The notes under the pieces were generated by a model. That model did no database searches. It was given only the letters and a program-made list of their open reading frames with translations, and was not told the DNA's origin. Position numbers and translations under genes: made by a program. Below, one piece after another: positions 1-12,716 of a stretch of 64,000 bases of DNA; position 1 is the first letter of the stretch; each line of letters begins with the position of its first letter. This DNA is from Tetrahymena thermophila SB210 (Eukaryota; Ciliophora; Oligohymenophorea; Hymenostomatida; Tetrahymenidae): positions 496,001 through 560,000 of the forward strand of contig NW_002476454.1 in assembly GCF_000189635.1 (NCBI RefSeq), read 5' to 3'.

Positions 1-1
1 A

Positions 2-322
2 ACAACTTTGAAGAAAGAAGAGGATAACACTCTGAAGAAAGAAGAGGATAACACTCTGAAGAAAGAAGAGGTAATAGACATCCCAGAGATGAAAAATCTG
101 GAGAAGACAGATAAAAAAGAAATCATGAAGAAAGAAGAGATAGACGTCATAATTAAGACAGAGAGGATAAGAATGATAGAAGAGAAGAACACAAAGGAAA
201 ACATCAAAGAGGAGAAAAGTTCGAAAGAGTTGAAGAAAGAAGAGTATAATATTCAGAATTTGAAGTTTCTGAAGAATTTGATATCTGAACTAAATGCTAT
301 TAAGAAAATTAAAAGCAATTGA
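2..322 (+). CDS. C-terminal end of a Lys/Glu-rich repetitive protein (5' partial)
   Basis: The frame is open from the window edge to a TGA at 320-322, so the gene begins upstream. An eight-codon unit (T-L-K-K-E-E-D-N) occurs almost three times at about 5-70. It is followed by a diverged continuation rich in Lys, Glu, Ile and Asn with the same K-K-E-E spacing. The composition predicts a long charged helix or coiled coil. No catalytic motif or membrane segment is visible and I do not recognise the family. The visible part happens to contain no TAA or TAG glutamine codons. The near-identical DNA of the units suggests recent repeat expansion. Confidence 0.7.
   Translation, partial: TTLKKEEDNTLKKEEDNTLKKEEVIDIPEMKNLEKTDKKEIMKKEEIDVIIKTERIRMIEEKNTKENIKEEKSSKELKKEEYNIQNLKFLKNLISELNAIKKIKSN
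5..70 (+). repeat. 24-nt tandem coding repeat
   Basis: Two full copies and one partial copy of a 24-nt unit beginning ACT(T/C)TGAAGAAAGAAGAG lie in frame inside the first gene. The copies differ at one or two bases only. Confidence 0.85.
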
Positions 323-1904
323 TAAAAAATTGAAAAAAAGAAATAGACGCCAAACATGAACAAATTAACATAAATACAACTAAGGCTTATATGTTGTTTA
401 CTAATAATATAAAGAATATACTCAAAATATATATTTACTAAAATTGAAATGTTTCTTTAAATTCATATTTTTTATCTTTTTAAGTATATACCAAATAAAT
501 TAAATAAAAGAAAATTAATTTCTAAAATTTAAATACTTCAATCAACAATAATATAAATTTAAAAATAATTTTACTTAAAATTTAGATTTTATATTAATTT
601 ATTTTATCTTTTAATTATCCAAATAATTGTTATTTATTATATTTTATATATAGGCATAACTAATTTATGATTTTTATAAGCATTGATATTTGTAAAATTA
701 AATTTTTTCTATCCTTAGTTTTTAATTACTTTACAAATCTGCAGAAGCTTCAAATTATTTGTAAAAAAGTGGTATCAAACAGCAGATAAAATCAACTTTT
801 AGTTTCTAATAGTTAAAGTAATTTTATTCCTTTTAAATATAAAATGCTATCAATATAATAATTCTTAAATTTAAATGTTTTCTAAAAGTTATTACCTATT
901 ATTTATGAATAATTTAAATTCAATAAATAAAAAAAATGAATTTAAAAAAACCTAAACAACAGATTTAAAAAGTAAGTTGTGCTTAATTTTTAACTATTAT
1001 TCTCATAAAAGTAAATATTTATTTGTTTTTTTTAACAATATCATAAATTATCAACTCTAAAAACATGAATATTTCAATAAAATAAAAATTAAACACTGAA
1101 TTAAAATATTTAATAATTACCAAAATTTTTGAAATCATTAAAAAACATATTAAAATAAATTTTTTTGAACAGAATATAAAAAAATTTACTTGTTTATTAT
1201 TTTAAAAATTATTTCAAGATAATAAACTTTAGAATATGACAAAAGAATATTTGAATTATAAATTTCCCATTTTTTCTTTTCTTTAAAATATTATCTCTTA
1301 AAGTAAACAAATAATAAGTAAACTTTTTAACCGGTTATAATAATAAATTTAATTAAATAAATAAATTTTAGATTTTAAAAATTCTGTGATTATCCAAACA
1401 AATAAAATGTAAAAATTTAAGAGAAATTAAAGATTTTATTTTATTTTTTGGACTATTAGAGTTTTCTTTACCTAAATAAATAAAAATTGAAACACCAATA
1501 ACTAACTATATTTGTTTATTTAATTATTAAATAAATTTACAGATTAAAATAAATTTTGAATATATTTTATTTAATAAATTTAATGAAAAGTAGTTAATTT
1601 AGTTTTTAAAAATTATAAATTATTTATGTTTATAAATTATGTGCAAAATATATTAAATTTAATATTTCATTTATTAATAGGTATAGTAATAACAGTAAGT
1701 AGCTTGGTTATTTATGGTTAAGATTGATGCTTTAATAAATTATTTAATTATTTTTGTTGTTATTTTTTGAAATTTATTCAAGTTGATAACAGGCAGAATC
1801 AAATTTGTAGATACTAGATTTAATTTTTTTTGATAGTATTTGTAAAAGTTAATACTTTATTGTAGTTACAACAAATAATTAAAATTAAGCAAGCAGTCAG
1901 AGTT
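323..1904. other. AT-rich spacer
   Basis: Very AT-rich sequence with homopolymer runs lies between the TGA of the first gene and the next start. I found no persuasive exon on either strand. It presumably holds the 3' UTR of the first gene and the promoter of the next. Confidence 0.6.
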
Positions 1905-4900
1905 ATGAGCAAGGTAGAGTTTTAAAACCAATAGTAGGTTTCAACTAAAAATAAAAATTTGCAGCAAAGTTAGCTTAGAGGATTCAACATTAAAAATAGT
2001 TCAAATGATCATTTAGATTTTATTGAAGATATTAAAAAAAAAGGATGGAAAGGAGAGTAATTATTTAGCTTTAATGAAAAAAATTCAAGTAATTAAAATC
2101 AAACAAACAATGGAGGTGCTTTAATTGGCGAAATTATTTTTGAAAAGAATGTTTTATGTTTAGCAAGCTTAATTTCTCATCATTATTTGGTATCAATTAG
2201 AAAGATAGATATTAAGTATAGACCATCTCAATTAAAATTTCAGCTTATAAAAGATCATTAAAGCTATGAAATTGAAAGCTATGAGCAAAAAGAAATAGAA
2301 AACTACTTTTTGATAGTATTCAAATTAAGAATAAATTTAGGTGAATAATTAGGATTTTTAGGAGTGATAACTTATTTGGATAAAATCTACTATGAGCAAT
2401 ATGATTTACAAAACAAAAAAAAGACTGTATCTATACCTTACAGTGTTTAATAATAGTATATTTCAGATATTGTTGACGATACTATTGTCATTACGAAAAA
2501 TATTTCAAACAAGACTTGTGAAGATAAATTAAATGAATTTTTTGGAATTCCTGTAGTCGCAAATGATCCTTTTATTGGGTTATTTATTATTGGCTTGGTA
2601 GTAAAGTGTGGACTAACAAATTTAAAAGCTATTCTCCTATAATAACAGCACTTATAATTTATGAAAAGAATAATTACTAACAGTGAATCAATAGATGATG
2701 AGAATGTAATATTATAGGAAGGTAGTTTTATTACTTTTAAATCATAAAAGAATTCGTTAATAAAAAATATTTAGTTAGGATAAATTAAATTTAACAATTT
2801 AGATTTGTATTAAATCTGATAAAAAATTAATTTTGTAAATCTAATTAAGTTTATGGTTTGTTTTTTACTAACTATATTTTTAGATTATTTTTATTTCATA
2901 TGATTAAGAAATAAATTCTAATTATTAATAAATTTATTCATCTAATTAATTATTTTAATAACAGAAAAGTCAGTTATCAAGAACATTACTAAGCTTGAGA
3001 GTCGAGTAATTTATTAAAATAATGGAGATCTTGCTCATAAAGACGGAATATACACTTTATGTAGATTAAATAATAGTTGTCTAGCTAGCAGTTCTGTTGA
3101 TAAAACTATTAGGATATGGGACTGGAAGGGTTAAACTCTTCTTAATAACTTAGATTGTGATGGATGTTGTAGATATTTTGTTTGTGAAGACAATTTGCTA
3201 GTCGGAACTAGTGAAAATTATGTAATAATTATAGATTGGTAAAGCAGAAAAATTGATGGAGTTATTCCTTGCAAAAATAAACTGTATAGCTTATTGATTT
3301 TCAAAAATAAAACTATATTTGCTGGTGATTGCTATGGAAATATTAATATTATAAATAACACAAATCTGATGTACTACATCAGAAACCACGACGAAAATCC
3401 CAAGGGTCACAGAGGCAGTGTCAATGTTATGCATAAAATAAATTAAATTCCAAATATTTTTTTTACAGCTGGAGAGTTTGGAGAAATCAAAGTTTGGGAT
3501 AGTGAAAAATTTGAATTAAAAGGAGAATTGATAGGGCATGAGAAAGAAAAAAGTGTGTACTACTTGGAAAGCTATTCAATTAATGGATAAAAAGACTAGA
3601 GAAATGATGATTAAAATTTATAAAATTATTTCTTGATATCTGGTAGCAGTGATAAAACGATAAGAATTTGGAATATACATTCTTTTTAGTAATATCGAGT
3701 TATTTAATTAATTAACCCAATATATGCTGCTTGCATTATTAATTAGAATGAGCTTGTAATTGGTGATGGTAGTTGTATTAAAATTTTAAATATTCACAAT
3801 CAGTAAGAGAGTTTTATAATTGAGAAACACGACTGCAGAGTTAATGCAATATGTAAATTATCTGAAACAAGTTTTGCATCTGGTGATATTGAAGGAAGTA
3901 TTATTACTTGGTCATTAAAAAGACCAGCAATTTTGATATAAGATGGAGGAGATAGCAGTCCAAGCAGTTCATTCTAATAAGAGAATACTTAATCTTAAAA
4001 ATCAAACTCGGTAAATTAGAAGTAAAAGTAGGCTCAGTAAGATAAATCAATTAAACCAGATAATTAATAAAGCTAATCATAGCAAAATGCAAATGCTGCT
4101 TTTAACAATTTAGAAAATAATTTTGATCAATCAAATTTGAAGTAATAAAATCATCATCACAACAACACTTTGCAGCATAGATATGAAGAGAAGAGTTTTG
4201 AATTAATAGAAAAGCAAAATGATGAAGTGACTAGGGGCTCAAAGTCTAATTCTAATTAGTTTAACACTCCTTATTTAGGTTCACATCCATTTTAAAAAGA
4301 ATAAATATAGTAAGTTGCACCCATTTAGCTAAATGATATTTAATTTTAAAATCCATATTAAGAATAAATTAATTAAAATAAGTCAAATGGTAATTAAAAT
4401 ATTGTAAAAAAGATGAATAATAGCATATAGCCTTCTTCAACTACTCATCAGCAGAGATAACCTCCTTTATAAAAGTTAAATGTAGAATTCTTTAAAGAAG
4501 ATTCTTAAAACTAAAATTTTAATAATTTACAAGAAGCTGCTGATAAAAATAATAAAACTCAACCTCTATAATTAAATTAAGTTCAGGATTATAAAAGCGC
4601 TCACTACAATGATAAATCTCCTTAAGCTTACAAGAAAAATATTTCATCAAATAATTAACCCAACTACTCAACTTGTGATTCAAGAAAGATAGATTTTAAT
4701 TTTTTGCAGTAACAAGATAAATAAATTGAATAGAAATAGAATATTTTTAAAAATTAAATGGCAGCAAACTAAAATTAGTAGAACTTTCTTTCTTAAAAAT
4801 AAAATGAATCCGAGTTAGCAATTGGAAATAAAGATGAAGGCTTTTCTACAAAAACAAATGGATAAAATTCTAGCTAATTAGCTTAAAATTTTAATGGTAA

Positions 4901-6560
4901 GAATAATCTAAACGGATTAAATAATATTTAAGTTTCTTAAGAAAGCGGTTTGATAAATAATCTTAACTCATAAGATTAGCTAAACTCAAGTAAGTTCTAA
5001 AATTCAAATAGTTTTATAGATTTACTTAAACAATTTGATGACAATGATAAATACTAAATCATACACTAGAAGAAGTTAGGAGTGAATATCTCTCCTCTTT
5101 CAAAAGGATTAAATAATTCTAACCAAAGTATTCAAATTAATGGGTAAAACACCTACTAAAAAATTTAGTAAAGATTTCCTTTTTACTAAACTGCAAGTAA
5201 TGAGCATAAAGAGTAATTAGAATACTACAACATGCTGATTCAGCAATATCAAACATAAAACTAAAATTAAGTTCAGTAATAACCTAAAGAAAAATAAAGA
5301 AATGAAATTAGTTTAGATAAAGCATAAAATAAAAAACCTCTTTCTCTAGATACTGAATCTGTAGAAAGAGAATATTAGGTTGCTTAATAAAAAGTAAACC
5401 TTGATTTATAATAAATAGGAGTAAATCCTCAGTAAACTCTTACTCCTAAATCAGCAGATTTCAAAACTTCGTAGTAAAGATAGAAAGAAATCATCTTAGG
5501 ATTTAACTTAAAAGAAGGAGACACTTCATATATGAAAAACTATAATAAAAATACTTCTTTCTCACCAATTAATTAGAGTAATATTGATGATCTTATTGAT
5601 AAAGATCTGAAGGAAGAAATTAAAAAACTAACTTAAAATTCAGAAGCAGCACAACATTAAAAATTACTTTAAAAAGCCATAGATGAAGCAAAAGAAAAAG
5701 ACATCTTAATTGAAAAACTGTAAAAAGAAAATAAAGAAATGAAAGAACAATTATAAACACAAAATTCTTCAATAGAAAAGTATCAAAATTAAATATAATA
5801 GCTCATAGATACTCTATAAAAATCAGAAGAGGAAAGAATTTAAATTGTAAACGAAATCAAACAAGTAACGCCCCAGCTTTCAAAATATTCAGATATTACT
5901 AAGCAGCTAAGAGAAAAGTCAGAAAATTAAATTTAAATCATCAAAAAATAAGATGAAGAAATCAATGACTTGAAAGAATATATTTTATACTTGTAAAGTT
6001 AGAAATAAAGAACAAACTAAGGAGCAAATGGAATCTAAAAAAAGCCTGAGAAAGTTTAAGTGCATGACCAGTAAAATTAAATAATTTAGCAGTATAAAGA
6101 AGTAAAGGAAGATAAAAAAAACAATTTACTGTCTCCTCTTTAAAAAAAACTAGAGCTTTTACATAACAATAATTAAAGTGAAGAGTAATATAAACATTTT
6201 TTATAAGTGAACAATTAAGTTGAAGTTACTGATTTCAATGACTATGCATCTTAGGGAAATTTATATACCTATGACAAATTAGATTCTTACGAAAAAAATG
6301 CTCATGATTCACAGAGCTAAAAATAAAAGATTGAAGATCAATTAAATGACAAAGAATAAATTATGATTTAATTGAGAATTTTATAACAAGAGTCACTAAA
6401 TCTCCATAAACAAATAGTCAGTCTAAAATCTAAAATAAGTGAATGCACTAATGAAAATGAAATGATTCAGCTATTAAATGAATTATAGAGAATCCACTCT
6501 CTTTATGAAATGAAAAATGATGAAATTTCTGAAGTTAAGCAACTTTATAATGTTTTTTGA
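1905..6560 (+). CDS. WD40-repeat and coiled-coil protein with a degenerate V8-protease-like N-terminus
   Basis: One frame runs from ATG 1905 to an in-frame TGA at 2817. The same frame reopens at 2965, after an intron-like stretch ending ATAACAG, and continues to TGA 6558-6560. The second part has no usable ATG before its WD repeats, so I join them as one gene of about 1460-1470 aa. The donor is uncertain (2722 or 2683 keep phase). The first 250 residues show a GGALIGEI start and an L-G-x-x-L-G-F block as in V8/trypsin-like domains, but no AHC histidine or GxSG serine. WD repeats at about 3030-3950 include DKTIRIWDW and DKTIRIWNI. A long Gln/Asn/Ser-rich linker follows, then coiled coils at about 5590-6050 and 6330-6550. 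It is probably a cytoplasmic scaffold. The WD40 and coiled-coil calls are firm; the protease-like head is an inference. Confidence 0.72.
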
Positions 6561-7509
6561 ATTAATTTATTTTATAAAATTTCATGTAAATATTCCTATA
6601 AAATTATTTGTAAAATTAAACTGTAAACACAGTATGGATCGATCGATGGATAGATAGATTGGTTAATCTACATTTCTATTTTTAAATAAAGATTTAATAA
6701 AATTAAAAAGTTTAATTTTGCACTAAATAAATTAGAGCAAATATATTTAATTACAAGCATCTGCCTTTAATCATAAAAAAACTATATTTTTTTAAGAAAT
6801 AAAAATGCGATTGTATAAAAAAATTAAAATTAATAATTCTCAACTTATAGATTATATGTATATTTTTTCACCTTATAATTTTTAGTAAAAACTAGCAAGA
6901 AAACAAACAGACTTAGATTAAATTCTTGATTTTTTCTAAAATTTGTAAGTTATAAAATTTATCTTTTAATATTCCTTATTATGTAAACAACTACCTGATA
7001 TTTAGAGTAAATTTTTTTACTATAAAAGATTACTTATTTGAATTTATATTTTTTCAATTAAAATAAATCCAAAAAATATTTAAATTCCATACATTCAAAA
7101 GAACTACAATAAATGTTTATTAAAATTTTTTTAGTATTTTTTTACAAAAAATGTTTTATTAAATTTAAATTAACAGTGGATCCAATAAGATAAAATAAAT
7201 TGAAAAATGGTTTATAATCTAAAGGAATGATTATTTTATGCCAAAATAATATTTGAAATACAGCTAAAATTAAATGTTTTGATTATTAATCATAGTTCTA
7301 TTAATGATAAGATATACCTAATGTAGATATTAGGTTTCTTATCAAATAGATACAATTTGATATAAATTATAGTTAGAATTGATTATCAGAAATTGAGAGA
7401 ATTCTTTTATTTTTACTCAAAATAAATGTATGTATTAAATTTAGAAAAAGTGATTAATATTTAAGAATATTTATATTTATAAAAAATAAAAAGATTTGTA
7501 ATTAAAAAA
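6561..7509. other. AT-rich spacer with a short GATC/GATA microsatellite
   Basis: No exon is supported. Around 6637-6660 there is a short GATCGATCGATGGATAGATAGA tract. The rest is A/T-rich spacer that should hold the 3' UTR of the WD40 gene and the promoter of the next gene. Confidence 0.6.
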
Positions 7510-8274
7510 ATGACAGAAAAAAAAGAAATTGTAAATCAAGGAAATTTATATGAAAGGTTAAATACATTTTTATGGAAGGACATAAAAATGGAAGCGTCTG
7601 TATCTGGTTCGCATTTGATATCAAACAACAAATTATATATAATTAGATACATCTTTCTTTTGTATTCTATTTCTGTCTTTTTAATAGGATTAACAGAGTA
7701 TAAATATGCATTCTTCGAAAACCTGCTCTACTTAACAAACTGGGGACTTTTTATTAACATTTCTTACTTTTATTTAGCTACACGTATAATGAAAGATAAA
7801 GAATTTGAGTAAAAATATTGGAAAGTTGCTCACATTCTATTTGAAATAGGCTTTTCAATATAATTAGTTATTTTTGGATTATATTGGACCGCTATCTACG
7901 CTACAGTAAAAAGAACAAGAGATTTTGCATTCTTTTACTAAACTATTTCGGAGCACGGAGGTATGTATGCTGTTCTTATTTTTGATAAGATATTTAACAA
8001 TATTAAGTTCTACAAAAGACACTAAATTTATTTATTTGCTTTTATGTTTATTTATTTATCTTACAATGTTTCTATTACTCTGCTTTGGGAACCTATTTAC
8101 CCTATTTTGTGCTGGAAAAAACCTCTATCATTTTATCTCGCTTTAGGAGCTATATCGGCAACAATTCTTCATTTTACTCTTGGTAAGCTTTACTATGACT
8201 ACATTAAGCACAAAAAAATCGAAGCTTCTACCAAATAACAAACATAGACCATATAAAATATTAAAAAAAGCTGA
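7510..8274 (+). CDS. Multi-pass membrane protein, FAR-17a/AIG1 or rolling-stone-like
   Basis: A single uninterrupted exon of 254 codons runs from ATG 7510 to TGA 8272-8274 and contains several TAA/TAG glutamines. A short hydrophilic N-terminus is followed by about six hydrophobic segments, near residues 45-65, 77-96, 118-138, 150-170, 178-198 and 205-225. The tail is Lys-rich and cytoplasmic-looking. The motif Y-L-T-N-W at the second segment and the E-H-G-G motif before the fourth resemble the FAR-17a/AIG1 and rolling-stone families of six-helix membrane proteins. Some FAR-17a members are serine/threonine hydrolases of lipid esters, but I cannot show that activity here. The membrane topology is solid; the family name is tentative. 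Standard-code ORFs cut this gene into three pieces. Confidence 0.8.
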
Positions 8275-9212
8275 AAAATAAACTTTACATAATTCATTTA
8301 TTTGTTTATATATTAATTTATTTTAAATTTAGTATCAAATAATATAAAATTAAATAACTAAATTCATAAAATCTAAATTGATATGCTTAATTTATTTTTA
8401 TAGAATATTTTTTATCTTATTCTAAAAAATATTTGCTTATTAGGTCAAATATTATATTCAACTTTAATAATAAAAAATAATAACAATTTTTCTTTATAAA
8501 TTGTGTAAGTTTTACACTTATAAATTATTTTTTAACAATTTTACTTTGAATACCATTGAAAATTTGCTAAAGTATTAAAAATTTTCAAAATAAAAAAGAA
8601 AATATTATCAAAAGTAACTCATTTTAGTCATAATTAAAGTAAAACCTCATTTCGAACTACATTTTGAGCTGCTAGGGTTACCATAATTTCTAATTTTTTA
8701 TTTTAATAATTGTCAAATTAGGGTTTGCAGACCTTTCAATTTTTACGAAAAGTTGAAAAATCCTCAAATTTTTTTTACATTTTTATAGTATTCTCTCTTT
8801 TTATTATGAACTGAAAAGAGTGAGGTTAAAGGTAAGAGTTTAATTTATAAAACTAAGTATTTAAATAAATCTTGGGAAAAATTCTTTTGGACATAAATAA
8901 AATAACCAAATAGCTAAATACATAAAAATGGATGTAGAAATAATAGTTGAAATATAAAAATTAAATTTAAGAAATGATAATATTTTGTTTTTCTTCAATT
9001 TAGATGAAGCTTACTTGTTTCAAATATTTTCATTTACTTCATAGTTTTTTTAAAATAAAATTTAATACTCTGCTTGTGTGGAATCTATTTATGTTTTTTT
9101 ATTAAAAGGTTTTGTAAATTACTTTTAAAAAACTAATTAATTATCAACATATTTAAAATTATAAATTTTGTTAAATTTTTAATATTAATTAATTATTTGA
9201 TCAAAAGTATAA
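8275..9212. other. AT-rich spacer
   Basis: No coding frame is supported. A somewhat less AT-extreme stretch at about 8640-8840 shows no exon signature or RNA fold that I can defend. Confidence 0.55.
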
Positions 9213-10850
9213 ATGGGTAATAAGTAATCAAACTCTGATCTATTCAATAAAAATTAGCCAAGGAATGTATTTTCTTTATACGGTCCAAAAGCGTCCACAG
9301 TTTCTTCGCCTTCGTAGTCTTTACAATCATCAATGTTAAATGATAATTCCTTTTGCGAACTTGATAAAGAAAAATAAAAATTAAGACTTTCAAGGGCTCA
9401 TAGAAATGTAAAATTTTGCTTTTAAATGATAATTATATTCAAAATATTAATAAAGACAAGGTAAGATGGATTCTAGGTAAATAAAAATCCTGAATCAATA
9501 GTGAAATCAGTAAACTTTATAACTAAATACATCCATCTAGTGTAAACCTTGAACGTAAATATTATTAATAAGTATAAGCCAATTAAATTAGACTAATATT
9601 ACCATAATTAGGTTGATGCAAATATATTAGAAGAATCATTTTTAAAGTATGAGTTAGCTACAATTTTCGAGGAGTTAAATTCCTAATAAAATAATCAAGA
9701 AATCTAAAATATAGAGCAAAATTAAGTTTAAAATAGAAATGAGCATTTAAATAGCTATGAAAACGAAGACTATTCAATGGAGTAGTAGTCTCCATCATAA
9801 ATTTACATTTAAAAGAAAAATAAAGAGCCCTCAATTAAAGTTTAAGATGAAATAAATAATTAAGATATACAAGAAGGAAAAGTAAGACCTACAGCCTATT
9901 TTGGATGGATAGCTCAATAAGAATCTAATTAGAATCAATAAGAAATGCCAGAACTAAAAAAAAAGGACACATTTGGTGAATTAAGTGGTGGAATATAGAT
10001 TACTAACTAGTAGAGCTTTGAAGATCCTGATTTTGCAGCTGCTCCTTGTAGATAAACAGCTTTTTTTGGAGATCTTGAAAGATAATCGCAATTAAAAGGA
10101 TTTTACAAGCAACTTGCTTCAAGATATTAACCACACGATGAATTATTTTAAGATATTTAGTCATAATAATAAAAAGAAGTTAAAGAAGAAGATGATGAAG
10201 AAGATAATAGTGATGAAGAAAATAATATAAATAATAATAAATATAGAAAAGATCCTTTAAATAGCTAAAATGTAACTGTATAAAAAATGCAGCAATAACC
10301 TCAGCACACAGATAGTGATGATAATGATGAACCTGTCCACATAACAATAGATTTATCTGCAAAGAAAAAGAAAGGGAGATCTTAATTAGCAAATTAAAAC
10401 AAACCTCTTGTTATTAACATATAGTCAGATAAGCTTAAATAAAAGGAGTAAAATTCTACTTCTAAAAGCCCTAAAAGCGACATACAAACTAAAAACAAGC
10501 CAACATGGAAACCTACTTCACCTCACTTGATATCCTCCAACGGATCTAATTCAGATAAAAATTCTAATAAAAATGATACCAAACAAAATGAAAAATCACC
10601 AATTAAAATAGATAGTAGAAAAAAATCAGCTTCATTTGTTGTGATTAATAAGCAAGAAAAAATGCAAAGAGAAAAAAATAAAAGTTAAGACTTTTAAAAA
10701 GACATATTGACTATTGATAATAAAATAGAAAAATTAAATAATGATATAGAAGTTTTAGATCTTATAAAAAAAGATATTGCAAAAGTATAAAATAAGATAA
10801 TTAGAGACATGTCACCAAGCTACAGATAGAACTAAAATTAATAAAAGTGA
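9213..10850 (+). CDS. Hypothetical acidic/Ser-rich protein with an N-myristoylation-like start
   Basis: An intronless frame of 545 codons runs from ATG 9213 to TGA 10848-10850 and uses TAA/TAG for Gln throughout. It starts M-G-N-K-Q-S, which fits the N-myristoylation consensus (Gly2, small residue at position 6), so the protein may be membrane-tethered. Residues of about 60-150 contain a basic then mixed helical part. Two similar short motifs, T-A-Y-F-G-W and T-A-F-F-G-D, sit about 60 residues apart. An acidic run (E-E-D-D-E-E-D-N-S-D-E-E) lies at about 10185-10220. A Ser/Lys-rich disordered stretch follows, and a short coiled coil ends the protein. There is no enzyme signature and I do not recognise the family. 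It could be a cortical or ciliary-membrane adaptor, but that is a guess. Confidence 0.8.
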
Positions 10851-12716
10851 ATTAATTACCAAACATGTTTAATATTTTAATATAAATTAAAAATTTAGGA
10901 TCAGATTTAATCAAAACAAAAATTAAAATAATAAGAATTTTTAAAAATAATATTCATCTAATAAATAATAAATAAATAAATTAAAAAAAAAGTATTTTCT
11001 AATTTTACTTTATTTAAAAAAATTAATGTTGATAATTAAAAATAAAATTAGATTATCATTTATTTTCCTTTATATTTATCTAAAATATCTGTATTATATA
11101 TAGTATTTTTCATCTAATTAATCAATTAATATTTGTATGTAAACTAATAAAAATTGTTTTATTTTTCATAGAAAAATATATGATTTATAAGTATTATTTT
11201 TCATTTTAAGTTTTAAATTTATTTAAATATTTATCCTGATAATTATAAGCTAGAAAAAGTAACATTTTTTTTCTACATATTAACCTAAAATATTTTATGT
11301 TATTATATTTTATTTTTGAACAAAAAAAATAAAATTATTCCATTTTAAATAATTAAATAAATAAATAAAAATTTATCTACTTTCACTCAAAATTATTAAA
11401 ATTTTTAATAATATTATTATTCCTAATAATCATATTAAAGTCTAACCTTATTTAAATAAATTATTGTAGGTAATTAAAGTTAAATAAATTAATATTTATT
11501 TTTTAAGACTTTATCTAAAATAATTAAATTTTTAATAAACAAATTAATTTATTTATTAATTAATAATTTTAAGTTAATAAATATTGTTTAATTTTCGCTA
11601 AAAATTATATGACTTTAATTATTTTTTTTTTAATAAAGTTTTAAAGTTTAAATTATTTAAAATAATTGCTTTTAAAAAATTAAACTATGTTAAAATTAAT
11701 ATTTTAAATATTTCTAAAATTAGTTTATTTTATTTTATTTTATTTTTCAATTGATAAATAAACTAATCAAATTATAATTTCAAGTAATAAAATATTTCTC
11801 TACTTCTCACTCTAAATTATAAGAATTATAATTATATTATTACATTCAATTAACAAAACAATACAAGCAATTTAAATATTTAATTTTATTAAAATTAATT
11901 ATTATGAATGGTAAAAATTTTAATTTTAATTTGCTTTTCTCTTTATTTGTGTAAAATATATTTAAATATATTTTCGATTTAGAAGTAAATTAATCATTTA
12001 ATAATTTTAGGCAGATAATTAATTATTCATTCATTCATTTATTTATTTATTTGCTTTTCACTCAAATAAGTCGTAAGTCAATTATGCAGGATTCATAACC
12101 ATATTAGGTTAAATATATTTTCTAAACGCTATTAGTTGCGATAACTGAGATATATATTAATACATTATAAATTATGAACTTGTTGTCTCTGTTCCAAACC
12201 TAAAGAAATTAGAATCTAAACCCAAATTAAAAACCCTATCGAGGAGTGCTTAATTTAACTAGTAATTAAATTATTTTCTCTTTAAATTTGTCAGAATTAT
12301 CTTTTTTTTTGAAGAAATTTTTGATTATCTAATATGATTTAAGTAATGAGATAAAAAATGTTCAGAGTTTAAGTAAACACAATTATATTTTAGAGTAAAC
12401 AAATTTGGAATTTCTATCCTTTATTCTATCAATTTGTGTTATTGTTAGTAAATGAATTAAAACAGTTATTTTATTAAATTTTAGTATTTAACTTCTTGAT
12501 TTTCTAATGGCTAATAATTTATTCTTTATTATATTTACTGGTTTTCTTAAATAACTCTTTGAATATATAAAAAGTTTATGGAGTTTTTATCATTTATTAA
12601 TCTTAATATCTCTGATGGAGTCGAATAATTAATAGTAAGGTATTCAAATTTTTTATTGATTATTTTTTTTAATTATTAAATAAAGTAAATTATTGTGATG
12701 ATTGAATAAAAAATAA
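10851..12716. other. AT-rich spacer
   Basis: This is a long A/T-dominated stretch with alternating TTTA/AATA tracts. No gene is supported. A hydrophobic frame at about 12359-12613 is open under the ciliate code but is T-rich by composition and I do not call it. Confidence 0.5.

Noticed and set aside
10180..10392. Minus-strand frame rich in Leu/His/Tyr
   Set aside because: It is antisense to the acidic GAA/GAT tract of the 545-aa gene and is a shadow of it.
12359..12613. 84-codon hydrophobic frame with ATG
   Set aside because: It is T-rich by composition and overlaps another open frame; it does not connect to the gene at 12717.
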